From a virus, in IMG/VR virus record IMGVR_UViG_3300036766_000374, positions 1 to 33,626 of that record: 33,626 nt of DNA, one strand, 5' to 3'. Under the pieces are notes generated by a model. The model saw only the letters and a program-made list of their open reading frames with translations. It did no database searches and was not told where the DNA came from. Both the position numbers and the translations under genes were made by a program. Shown here one piece after another: positions 1 to 7,168 of this stretch (positions within the stretch are counted from its first letter, which is position 1; every line of letters begins with the position of its first letter).

Positions 1-300
1 TTAGAAGTTAAATTTTACGATGAATACCAATGTGGGGTAATTCCAACAAGGTTTAATTATAGGATAGATGATTTTGATTCAGATATGAATTTTATTATAA
101 GTAGTTCTATTGTGACAACAGCTGATAAATATAACATCTTGATTCCATGGCAGTATAATATAATACTGGATTCACATCGGGAGTTTGAATATCGTATTGT
201 TACTCTCGAATGGTATTATGGTACTCCAGAAAAAAAGTCAACTGAGCAATATACCTATAAGGTTAAGAACTTATTTAAGATTGCTGGTTATCATATATAA
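1..300 (+). CDS. C-terminal part of a hypothetical phage protein
   Basis: The frame is open from the first base of the window, so this is the 3' end of a gene whose start lies upstream; the first internal ATG is at 85. The 99 visible residues are rich in aromatic residues and beta-type alternation (Y, W, I, V), with no motif I recognise. It ends in TAA, and the next gene starts 14 bases later behind its own AAGGGAGA site, so both are probably on one transcript. A virion protein is plausible from context only. Confidence 0.6.
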   Translation, partial: LEVKFYDEYQCGVIPTRFNYRIDDFDSDMNFIISSSIVTTADKYNILIPWQYNIILDSHREFEYRIVTLEWYYGTPEKKSTEQYTYKVKNLFKIAGYHI

Positions 301-313
301 GGGAGATAGTTAA

Positions 314-892
314 ATGGATAAGTATTATTTAGAAAAACTGTTAGAAGGTAAACAAGCTCTTGACTTATTTGAGGATAGTTCTTTCTTTAGTATTCTTTTT
401 GATAAAGTTGAGAATCTGTTACAAGCACTTAATAATGAATTTAAGCAGATAAGGCAATCAAGGCTAAATACTGATAATTCTCAAATTAAGCAAATTATGA
501 ATTTACATAATCGTGTTATAATTGATTTTAAAAATTCTCTTCCGATAATTACAAATTTAAAACGTATAGCTAGACTGCCTTATGATTACGAATTCTCACA
601 GATTTCTGTACCCCCAGAGCTTATAAAACCAGAAGAAAACCCCATCATTAAAAAACCTATAACAATTATATGGGATAACAAATATTATACCAAAGCATGT
701 TCTATAGTAACAGGTATTAAATCCAATCTCCAAGATTTGAAAGAAAAGCTGATAAAAGGTGGGCATGATCTGGTACTTAGCACAGTGGAACAGCTTATAA
801 AATTTATAATAGATGCAGAAGGTACTCTAAATTCCCTTTCTCATTTAAAACCTATTATTGGTGGTACATCTCAAAGTATTCACTTTGCTTAA
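314..892 (+). CDS. Hypothetical protein with capsid-targeting-like leader
   Basis: A 192-residue protein starting at ATG 314 behind the site AAGGGAGATA. It looks mainly helical, with many Leu, Ile and Lys, and no recognised domain. Its first 12 residues (MDKYYLEKLLEG) resemble those of the gene at 1939 (MKNYKLLRKVLEG) and the gene at 7676. Each is a short amphipathic leader ending in hydrophobic-X-Glu. In T4-type phages such leaders target internal proteins to the prohead and are cut after (L/I)-X-E. An internal head protein is therefore a reasonable guess, not a demonstrated function. Confidence 0.7.
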   Translation: MDKYYLEKLLEGKQALDLFEDSSFFSILFDKVENLLQALNNEFKQIRQSRLNTDNSQIKQIMNLHNRVIIDFKNSLPIITNLKRIARLPYDYEFSQISVPPELIKPEENPIIKKPITIIWDNKYYTKACSIVTGIKSNLQDLKEKLIKGGHDLVLSTVEQLIKFIIDAEGTLNSLSHLKPIIGGTSQSIHFA

Positions 893-900
893 GGAGAATC

Positions 901-1224
901 TTTCTCAACACGTTTTCACGTTTTGAGGTTGCAAATCCGTCAGATGTTGTAAATGTATTTAGTCTTTTATATGCTAAGATTGACACATCAGAAAAATTCT
1001 AACAATTTACATCAAATATCAAAGTGAAGACATTTGCTAATAACTGTATAGATTGGATGAAAAAGTTATAGCAGTTATGTGTTATCCTTGTAACGCAACT
1101 TAATGTTGCAGTATCAAATACATGATCATTTACTGCAGGTGAAACTAAGAATTATTTTGCCAATTAGGAAAGATTTTTTGATCAAAACGGTTGTTATTTG
1201 GAAGTAGCTGAAAGGTTAGCCTAA
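901..1224 (+). pseudogene. Decayed gene with four in-frame stops
   Basis: This 345-base gap between intact genes is not featureless. In one frame it reads as a protein-like sequence of 107 codons. The frame is broken only by TAA at 1000, TAG at 1069, TGA at 1123 and TAG at 1165, and ends with TAA at 1222. The segments between stops look normal (for example FEVANPSDVVNVFSLLY and VILVTQLNVAVSNT). An AAGGAGA ribosome site (891-897) precedes it, but no ATG, GTG or TTG follows in frame at the right distance. All three stop types occur, so a simple code change cannot rescue it. The best reading is a recently inactivated gene; the original product is unknown. Confidence 0.5.
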
Positions 1225-1237
1225 AAGGAGACAAGAA

Positions 1238-1837
1238 ATGTTGTTGGAAAGCGGTCAAATAGTCAAGAAGAAAATAACTCTGTACAAAAGTGACAACGAC
1301 TTCATGAATGGTTACATTAAAACGCTCAAGAAACCCGTTGCAGAGTTCATCTCAGACTTAATCCAGTCTGAGGGATATAGGATCGATATTGAAGATGTTT
1401 ATCCTGAAAGGGTTGAAAAGGTTGTAATAAGGACGGAGGAAGTTGATTTAAGATCGTTCTATAAGCTGGAATACACGATGGATCACGCTCTCAATGTGTT
1501 TACCCCGATGGAAAGAGTAATTGCGAAACTTATAAAAGGACTTCAGCATATGACCTATGATTCACTGACCTATCTTATTTCGAATTTTGAGAATGAACTG
1601 AAGAATCTTGATAACTTCGTGGGTACGTTTTTGGATGCTGATATCAAAGAGGATCTTATAAAGATCGCCAGACGTGTGAGAGCTAGAGTTGTTGAGTACC
1701 AGAAATTCAAGGTGTTGATAATGAAAAAATATGGTGTCAAGGAGATAGTCTTGGCAGAAAAGATTCCAGATGGGACCCTTGAGACCAATTTGATAGACTT
1801 CTCTGCTTACAGGATATTATTAAACCCTAGACCCTAA
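1238..1837 (+). CDS. Hypothetical protein, codon use unlike its neighbours
   Basis: A 199-residue protein with a strong ribosome site (AAAAGGAG at 1223-1230) eight bases before the ATG. It is charged and probably helical in its second half (around residues 90-170), with no domain I recognise. C-ending codons such as AAC, TTC, ATC and TAC are clearly more frequent than in the genes on either side. That could mean high expression or recent acquisition. It lies directly after the decayed gene at 901-1224, and its last codons and stop are part of a perfect hairpin. Confidence 0.75.
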   Translation: MLLESGQIVKKKITLYKSDNDFMNGYIKTLKKPVAEFISDLIQSEGYRIDIEDVYPERVEKVVIRTEEVDLRSFYKLEYTMDHALNVFTPMERVIAKLIKGLQHMTYDSLTYLISNFENELKNLDNFVGTFLDADIKEDLIKIARRVRARVVEYQKFKVLIMKKYGVKEIVLAEKIPDGTLETNLIDFSAYRILLNPRP

Positions 1838-1849
1838 AGAGGGTCTAGG
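1826..1849 (+). terminator. Perfect 10-bp hairpin over the stop codon
   Basis: Arms 1826-1835 (CCTAGACCCT) and 1840-1849 (AGGGTCTAGG) pair perfectly around an AAAG loop. The loop includes part of the TAA stop of the preceding gene. There is no immediate run of T; a CTTTTTATT stretch follows about 20 bases later. It is either an imperfect intrinsic terminator or an RNA-stabilising 3' end that separates this gene from the next one at 1939. Confidence 0.5.
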
Positions 1850-1938
1850 TTCCTCATTGAACTTCCTTTTTATTATTATTGAATTCTCTATTACCTTATC
1901 TTATTCTAGAAAAATTTTTTATAATTAAGGAGCTTCAA

Positions 1939-2394
1939 ATGAAAAACTATAAATTATTGAGAAAAGTTCTTGAGGGAACTGATGTAAGTACTATTTTTGA
2001 GGTAACTGAGGATAATTGGATTGCTCCTGTGTTAACTTATCTTAATAGACTTGAAAAGGAGTTATCTCCAGAAGAGAAAAATGTTATTGCTGAAAAAATA
2101 ACATTTGCTAAAAAAATAGCACAAGAGTTATTCTACGTTGGTATTAATTCAAGAATACTTGGTGATACTACTGGAAGAGAAATAACCGTGAACATGATCT
2201 ATGGTACAAACCCTACCGATCCTTTAGTTACCTTACCAATTCTTTCGATAAGAATAAAGAAAGGCTTGCATATAGTTTTAGATAGGTTAAAACAGGCTGG
2301 TGTAGGTGGTCAACTGATAAGGAACGTTGATACATTAAAGCAGTATATTGGTATGTTGTACCATCAATTAATCTCACCACCTGAAGGTGCTTAA
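1939..2394 (+). CDS. Hypothetical protein with capsid-targeting-like leader
   Basis: I choose ATG 1939 (151 residues) because the site AAGGAG lies seven bases before it; the open frame extends 20 codons upstream without a ribosome site. The N-terminus reads MKNYKLLRKVLEG, then DVSTIFE, a pattern shared with the genes at 314 and 7676 and reminiscent of T4 internal-protein leaders. The remainder looks alpha/beta and is not recognised. Its stop overlaps the start of the glycosyltransferase gene (TAATGA), which implies coupled translation. Confidence 0.75.
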   Translation: MKNYKLLRKVLEGTDVSTIFEVTEDNWIAPVLTYLNRLEKELSPEEKNVIAEKITFAKKIAQELFYVGINSRILGDTTGREITVNMIYGTNPTDPLVTLPILSIRIKKGLHIVLDRLKQAGVGGQLIRNVDTLKQYIGMLYHQLISPPEGA

Positions 2395-4109
2395 TGAACA
2401 GAAGAAAAGTCTTACATTTGTCTAAGACAGCAGTTGCGGGTGCAGCTGGCCTTGCTTCTAGGGTAATTGATAAATACTCCCATTGGGAGAGTGATGTTTA
2501 TGTGGAAAAGAAAATCATGACTGTTGGTGATTTTTCTTGTGATTACGAAAATCTAGTGTTATCAGAAGATCTTCAAACCTACATTGACAATGCTGACATA
2601 ATACATTTTCATAACTGGGGGCCGGAAGATTTTCCTCAACTTAAGTTTGAAAATAAGAAATTTATTATCCAGTTGCATTCTGAACCACAAGCCAAGCAAA
2701 TTCTATACAAGAATCATTACAAGGATTGTGTAACTCTAGCACAAAAACATACTTTGTTGTACAAAACTCTTCCTGCCCTACCTAATCTTATTCCTCTATA
2801 CGAGGAAGTTTACACTCCAAGTTTTAATTTGGACAATATTGTAAGGGTAGTTTATAGTCCAACGTCTAAAGTCTCCTTTCCCAACTATGTAAATACTTGT
2901 GCAGGGAAAGGTTATAATGAAACTATAAAGATACTTGACAGAATAAAGAGTATATTCAAAGATAGGATTGAGATCAATATTCTCAGTGGGATCCCAAAGT
3001 GTGAAGTGCTTGCTATAAAGAGAAAAGCTGACATTGTTATTGATGAGTGTGTGACTGGTGGTTATCATTTAAGTTCTCTTGAGGCATTATCTATGGGTTG
3101 TGTTACCATAGCAAATCTTAAACAGGATATGTTGGAGGTGATAAGTCAGCTTACCTCTTCCCCTATTAAGGAAATTCCTTGGGTGAACTGTTCCATTCCA
3201 TCCTTAGAGATAGCTATTATTGAATATATAAATTTAAGGCTTTTTCATAAGGAGAGATTCCTTGATCTTAGAAGAAAGATTAGAGAATGGATGGAGAAGT
3301 ATTGGAGTCCATCAATTATGGCGAAGAAATTTACTGATTTGTATGAAGAAAAACTGGGTATTAAAGATGATCCATGGAGAGGTTTATCATTTTCCTCAGA
3401 TATATTTAAGGTTCGTAGTATACGCTCAGTGATTTATAATGGTTATACTGTTAAAGAAAAGGATAAAGAGGTTTTTATTGAGACCTTCCATAATATTTAT
3501 AAAGGGCGACCAATACTTATAATGGGTAATGGGCCATCAGCAGTTAAGTTTAATACTAACAAATTTGTGAAGAAGTATAATCCTATACTTTTTAACTGCA
3601 ATTTTTACTTTAAGGGATTTAAGAAAAAACCACATTATTGGTTTTGTATTGATTCTACTTGTCTTAAGGAAGCAATTATTGATGTACCTAAAGATATTAA
3701 CATATTCATAAATACTCCAACACAGTTTATTGAAATGTCAAACCCAAGAACTTTTATTTCAAATGCGAGACATGTTATTAATGAATCATTTAAATTTGCA
3801 CCTTACGAGATTGAAAGGCCTTATACTGTTGCTCTTTTAATGACTTTGCTTTCACTTTACATGGGTGGAAGCCCAATATTTATTATCGGTGTTGATTTAC
3901 CAACTGAGAAAGGTGCTAACAATTATTTATATTCCGAGAAGTTTCCTGAGCATAATAGTAAATTTAGGGATTTTTCGAATAACTTTTTCCATATTAGAAG
4001 AGAGTTTAAGTTACTTAAACAAGAGGCTGAGATTAGAGGTATTAAAATATACAATTTGGATCCTAAGTCTGAAAACTTGGATATGTTTGAGGTATTTTCA
4101 TTAATATGA
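2394..4109 (+). CDS. Two-domain glycosyltransferase: GT-B fold plus GNGPS-motif domain
   Basis: This 571-residue protein appears to join two sugar-transferase-like domains. Residues about 1-325 look like a GT4-type GT-B enzyme: an ADIIHFHNW segment near residue 69 and, near 227, SLEALSMG, the usual nucleotide-sugar-binding region. Residues about 345-571 carry ILIMGNGPSA near 376, FNCNFYF shortly after and FIIGVDL near 497. This pattern is typical of the Rossmann domains of GT42 sialyltransferases and of DUF115/Maf-type flagellin glycosyltransferases. The next gene has the same second type of domain. Likely targets are a virion protein or a host surface glycan; the sequence does not decide. 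Family assignment is by motif only. Confidence 0.75.
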   Translation: MNRRKVLHLSKTAVAGAAGLASRVIDKYSHWESDVYVEKKIMTVGDFSCDYENLVLSEDLQTYIDNADIIHFHNWGPEDFPQLKFENKKFIIQLHSEPQAKQILYKNHYKDCVTLAQKHTLLYKTLPALPNLIPLYEEVYTPSFNLDNIVRVVYSPTSKVSFPNYVNTCAGKGYNETIKILDRIKSIFKDRIEINILSGIPKCEVLAIKRKADIVIDECVTGGYHLSSLEALSMGCVTIANLKQDMLEVISQLTSSPIKEIPWVNCSIPSLEIAIIEYINLRLFHKERFLDLRRKIREWMEKYWSPSIMAKKFTDLYEEKLGIKDDPWRGLSFSSDIFKVRSIRSVIYNGYTVKEKDKEVFIETFHNIYKGRPILIMGNGPSAVKFNTNKFVKKYNPILFNCNFYFKGFKKKPHYWFCIDSTCLKEAIIDVPKDINIFINTPTQFIEMSNPRTFISNARHVINESFKFAPYEIERPYTVALLMTLLSLYMGGSPIFIIGVDLPTEKGANNYLYSEKFPEHNSKFRDFSNNFFHIRREFKLLKQEAEIRGIKIYNLDPKSENLDMFEVFSLI

Positions 4110-4741
4110 ATCCAGCTTTTTTGTTAGGTAATGGCAAGTCTAGAGAGACCCTCAACGTTTGTTTTTTCAAAAAATATGGAATGGTCTACGGATGTAATGC
4201 AATTTATAGAGAGCACTTTGTCGATGTCCTTTTTGCAGGTGATACTCCTATGATTATTGAAATTCTTAACAAAAAGTATAAGGGTGAATTTATTTATAGA
4301 GTTCCTGATCAGCATCTTTTTAGATCTGTTGAAGGAAAGTTGTATAGTGATTATGGTTACGCAACTGGGCCAACTGCCCTTAAAATATTATGCTACAGGT
4401 TGGCAAACACTATTACTGATGTTTTTCTCATTGGATTTGATTTATATGGATTACCTGATGGAAAGGTAAACAATATATATGCAGGGACAGAAAATTATGC
4501 AAGTCGTAGTTCCCAGGCTATCCCTCATAGTAATTGGACTAATCAACTTTGGAATATCTTTTGTGAGTATGATAATATAACTTTCCATCGAGTTGGTAAT
4601 ACAAAAGATACTATGCCTGAAAAATGGAAAAAGTTACAAAATATAAAATTTATATCAGTTGAAGATATGGGAGATATGTTAACAAATTGTCTTATTATAA
4701 GGGAAGAGTATAAAGATGAAGGATTTACCAAGCCTTGGTAA
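4106..4741 (+). CDS. GNG-motif Rossmann protein, sialyltransferase/DUF115-like
   Basis: A 211-residue protein overlapping the previous gene (ATATGA). It has FLLGNGKSRE at residues 5-14, VYGCNAIY at 27-34, FAGDTP at 43-48, ATGPTALK at 86-93 and VFLIGFDLYG at 106-115. The order matches the C-terminal domain of the preceding protein: a GNG(P/K)S loop, G/N-C-N strand end and IG(V/F)DL strand. This looks like a separate copy of that domain type. In known families these proteins move sialic or related nonulosonic acids, or carry a pterin-kinase-like fold. The exact donor and acceptor cannot be read from the sequence. Confidence 0.65.
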   Translation: MNPAFLLGNGKSRETLNVCFFKKYGMVYGCNAIYREHFVDVLFAGDTPMIIEILNKKYKGEFIYRVPDQHLFRSVEGKLYSDYGYATGPTALKILCYRLANTITDVFLIGFDLYGLPDGKVNNIYAGTENYASRSSQAIPHSNWTNQLWNIFCEYDNITFHRVGNTKDTMPEKWKKLQNIKFISVEDMGDMLTNCLIIREEYKDEGFTKPW

Positions 4742-5717
4742 TGGTAATTATTTTATTATAGAAGAAGAAAAAGAAAATTACTTTCTGGTTGAGAAAGAAC
4801 TTTTTAGGAAGGGTGACTGTATAGACTTCCCTCTTTATTTAAAGGATAAAACTGGAATTAACCAAGTCTTTGATTTTTGTGATATTTGTATTGTTGAAAA
4901 GAATGTTTCTTGGTTCCATGATGAAATTGTTATTCGGATATCTAATTTACCATTATATGAAGAATTTATTAAAGGTAAGAAAGAAAAATACCCTCATTTA
5001 ATAGCAAAAGAGCATCTTAGACTTGCTATAAGGAGAATGTTCTTTAATTACGAATGCTTTAATTATCTTGATTCTCTTCAGATAACAACTAAGGAAATGG
5101 TTGATATAATATTAAATGATACTGCAGCATTTTCACATTTACTCTCTAGAAACAAATTTGATTACTGTACATATAATCACTGTGTTGAGGTTGCGATATT
5201 CTCAGTTTTTATTGCCATAAGTGTTGGTATAGATAATCCTGATGAGCTGAGTGATATATGCCTTGGTGGTGTTCTTCATGATCTTGGTAAGATATTTATT
5301 CAACAAAGTATTCTAAACAAACCAGGTAAGGTTACTAATGAGGAATTTCAGGAGATAAAGAAGCACACAACTTATGGAGAAGTTTTACTTTCTTCTTATG
5401 GACTCCCTAATAAGATTGTTAAATTTGCCTTTGAACATCATGAGAGAATTGATGGTAATGGTTATCCAAATAATCTGTGTAAAGAAGAACTTTTTGTCAA
5501 TAGTAGAATAATAGCGATAGCCGACGTATTCGACGCTTTAACTACTCATCGTCCGTACAGAAATAATTTATCTGTAACCGAATCTCTTGAGATAATGAAT
5601 ATTGATAGAGGTCATTTTGATTCATGTTTATTCAAGAGTTTTATCAAGCATTTGTTTGAAGTGATAAGTGTTCAGAACAAGTTAAAAGAAAATGAATTAC
5701 TATGTTGTGATAACTAA
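4716..5717 (+). CDS. HD-GYP cyclic di-GMP phosphodiesterase
   Basis: A 333-residue protein starting inside the end of the previous gene (26-base overlap) behind a GGGAAG site. The HD-GYP domain spans about residues 145-320 and looks complete: H155, the HD pair in LHDLGK (187-192), the LNKPGK segment, KHTTYG (H217), HHERIDGNGYP (241-251) and ADVFDALTTHRPYR (269-282). These are the metal ligands and GYP signature of enzymes that hydrolyse cyclic di-GMP. Residues 1-100 resemble the poorly conserved N-terminal domain of many stand-alone HD-GYP proteins. No signal peptide or membrane segment is seen, so a cytosolic enzyme lowering host cyclic di-GMP is expected. It is followed by a weak terminator. 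Confidence 0.92.
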   Translation: MKDLPSLGNGNYFIIEEEKENYFLVEKELFRKGDCIDFPLYLKDKTGINQVFDFCDICIVEKNVSWFHDEIVIRISNLPLYEEFIKGKKEKYPHLIAKEHLRLAIRRMFFNYECFNYLDSLQITTKEMVDIILNDTAAFSHLLSRNKFDYCTYNHCVEVAIFSVFIAISVGIDNPDELSDICLGGVLHDLGKIFIQQSILNKPGKVTNEEFQEIKKHTTYGEVLLSSYGLPNKIVKFAFEHHERIDGNGYPNNLCKEELFVNSRIIAIADVFDALTTHRPYRNNLSVTESLEIMNIDRGHFDSCLFKSFIKHLFEVISVQNKLKENELLCCDN

Positions 5718-5750
5718 ATAAGACTAATTCTCAGTTTTATTTAACTTTTT
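5716..5750 (+). terminator. Weak intrinsic terminator after the HD-GYP gene
   Basis: AAATAAGACT (5716-5725) pairs with AGTTTTATTT (5733-5742), with one G-U pair and a seven-base loop. AACTTTTT follows. The stem is almost all A-T, so strength is doubtful, but position and the T run fit the end of the 2394-5717 block. Confidence 0.4.
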
Positions 5751-5752
5751 GG

Positions 5753-5782
5753 TTGACAAGTCACTTGTCACCATATGAGTAT
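5753..5782 (+). promoter_or_regulatory. Possible promoter with overlapping inverted repeat
   Basis: A perfect -35-like TTGACA lies at 5753-5758. The best -10-like hexamers (TATGAG at 5774, GAGTAT at 5777) are poor. Bases 5754-5770 form an inverted repeat, TGACAAG-TCA-CTTGTCA, that covers the -35 element and could be an operator or a small hairpin. It sits between a terminator-like hairpin and the strong ribosome site of the gene at 5815, which is where a new transcript would be expected to start. Confidence 0.35.
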
Positions 5783-5814
5783 CTTATGGTATCTACTAAA
5801 TTAATGGAGGGTAT

Positions 5815-6144
5815 ATGTTTATTTATAAGATGAAGGATGGGAAACAAGGTCAGATTGAAGGGAGGATTGTTATTCCTGTTGATGGGTTCAGATCTCCTGA
5901 TGCAGTTCTTTTTCTTGAAAAGTACGTTGATGCAGGTATCTTATGCAAGACAGTTGTAGTTGCACCTGTTTCAAAACCTATTCCAGTAGTTGAAACGTCA
6001 AAACCAGCTCTTGTGGTCGAGACTCTTAAAGTGGAAGTACCAGTAGTTGAAACTATTAAGGAAGTTGTAGCAGAGACTCCTAAAGAAATTTTTAGGGGAA
6101 GAAGACAAAAACAAGAAGATATAGAATCGCTTAACCATACGTAA
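5815..6144 (+). CDS. Hypothetical protein with VVET repeats
   Basis: A 109-residue protein with a strong site, GGAGGG (5806-5811), before ATG 5815. Residues 1-48 look folded (beta strands then a helix). Residues 49-95 are a Pro/Val/Glu linker with about four VVET-like repeats, and a basic stretch RGRRQK follows. Such linkers join a folded head to another domain. The downstream frame (6135-6926) continues across the stop in protein-like sequence, so this could be the N-terminal part of one longer protein broken by an indel. No function recognised. Confidence 0.6.
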   Translation: MFIYKMKDGKQGQIEGRIVIPVDGFRSPDAVLFLEKYVDAGILCKTVVVAPVSKPIPVVETSKPALVVETLKVEVPVVETIKEVVAETPKEIFRGRRQKQEDIESLNHT

Positions 6145-6149
6145 AAGAT

Positions 6150-6174
6150 CATGAATATCATGAATATCATGAAT
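6150..6174 (+). repeat. Short tandem repeat CATGAATAT, 2.8 copies
   Basis: The 9-base unit CATGAATAT occurs at 6150, 6159 and 6168 (last copy truncated). It lies exactly where the reading frame changes between the genes at 5815 and 6225. A 9-base unit keeps frame, so copy-number change alone does not explain the frame change. Confidence 0.8.
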
Positions 6175-6224
6175 TAGGATGGTATAGAACAATTAATAAA
6201 GCGAAATTTATAATAGAACAGTCG

Positions 6225-6926
6225 TTGCTGTTTCTTGGGCATCCAATTTTTGAATCAGAATTGAATGTCAAGGATATTTATGACTGTGAAACTAAAAAAT
6301 CTGGTGTTTATTTGAGGGGTGCAATGCTTGAGTATTATAAGCAAGCACCTTATCAAGTTAGAGATGTTACTGGATTTAATGCTGTTGGTACTAACTACAT
6401 ACAAGTTAAGAATTGGGTAGATAATATTGCGGGTATGGCATCGTTAGATAATACTGATGACATTTTCTTCATTGGTGTTTTGAACATGCAGTTTGAAGAA
6501 CTAGATGAGATTAATGTTCTTCTTGGTGTTAATCAATTTTTGATAAACTCTGTTTCAACTGAGACATATTTCGATATGCTTCAGAGAAGAACAATGTTTG
6601 ACTTATTTTCTGGTGATCCATATTATGAAATTGATTCTGTTCTTGGTATTGTAAGAATCTCAGCTGGTATGGCTGGTACCATGACAACAACGTTAGGGTT
6701 TGGATTTCTTATCCCTGATTTTATCCCTGAAACTCATCTTGGCCTAGTTTCAAAGATGGTTGCACTGAAGTTTTGTGAAGCCGTCCTTGCCGAGAGAACT
6801 ACTGGTAATATTGGTGGGGATGTTCGACTTGAGTCTGACTATATTAACACAAGGATAACTGACTTAAGAGAAGAGGTTAATAAAGCTCTGAATGATATTC
6901 AGCCGACAATTTTTATGTGGGGATAG
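6225..6926 (+). CDS. Probable virion structural protein, start uncertain
   Basis: The frame is open from 6135 and reads convincingly as protein well before the first usable start. There is no ATG, GTG or TTG until TTG 6225, which has no ribosome site; ATG 6324 has GAGGGG before it. From 6225 the product is 233 residues, with well-mixed hydrophobic and charged residues and a Gly/Thr-rich hydrophobic segment (MAGTMTTTLGFGF) about two thirds along. The family is not recognised. Since the upstream portion (with HEYHEY from the tandem repeat) looks coding, the true protein may begin in the gene at 5815. It ends two bases before the TusA-like gene. Confidence 0.65.
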   Translation: MLFLGHPIFESELNVKDIYDCETKKSGVYLRGAMLEYYKQAPYQVRDVTGFNAVGTNYIQVKNWVDNIAGMASLDNTDDIFFIGVLNMQFEELDEINVLLGVNQFLINSVSTETYFDMLQRRTMFDLFSGDPYYEIDSVLGIVRISAGMAGTMTTTLGFGFLIPDFIPETHLGLVSKMVALKFCEAVLAERTTGNIGGDVRLESDYINTRITDLREEVNKALNDIQPTIFMWG

Positions 6927-6927
6927 T

Positions 6928-7155
6928 ATGGAATTAATAACTTTAGATGTGCGTGGTCTACGATGTACAGGGCCAACAGGTACAATACTAAAAGAGATTC
7001 AAAGTAAGAATTTACAACCAGGGACAAAATTGAGGGTGATCGCTGACTGTCCTATGTTTCCTATGAATGTCGAAAAATGGTGTAAAGTGACCAAGAGAGA
7101 TATCTTATGGGAAAGTAAAGATGAGAAGGATAAAATCTGTATAATTTCAATATAG
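6928..7155 (+). CDS. TusA/SirA-like sulfur-carrier protein
   Basis: ATG 6928 is chosen because GGGGAT lies just before it; the frame extends 12 codons further into the previous gene. The 75-residue product has the TusA layout: LDVRGLRC (residues 6-13) with the predicted sulfur-accepting Cys13, then PGTKLRVIADCP (31-42) and VEKWC (48-52). Family members carry a persulfide on this cysteine and hand sulfur to tRNA thiolation, cofactor or sulfur-oxidation enzymes. The usual CPxP is altered to C-T-G-P, so activity is not certain, but the cysteine is kept. No partner such as a cysteine desulfurase is visible nearby. Confidence 0.75.
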   Translation: MELITLDVRGLRCTGPTGTILKEIQSKNLQPGTKLRVIADCPMFPMNVEKWCKVTKRDILWESKDEKDKICIISI

Positions 7156-7168
7156 GAGATAATTTACG

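Noticed and set aside
901-1224. Stop-codon reassignment as an explanation for the broken frame
   Set aside because: TAA, TAG and TGA all occur in it, while the same three stops end many normal genes followed at once by new ribosome sites.
6150-6174. CRISPR-like or iteron array
   Set aside because: Only 2.8 copies of a 9-base unit without spacers; a simple tandem repeat.
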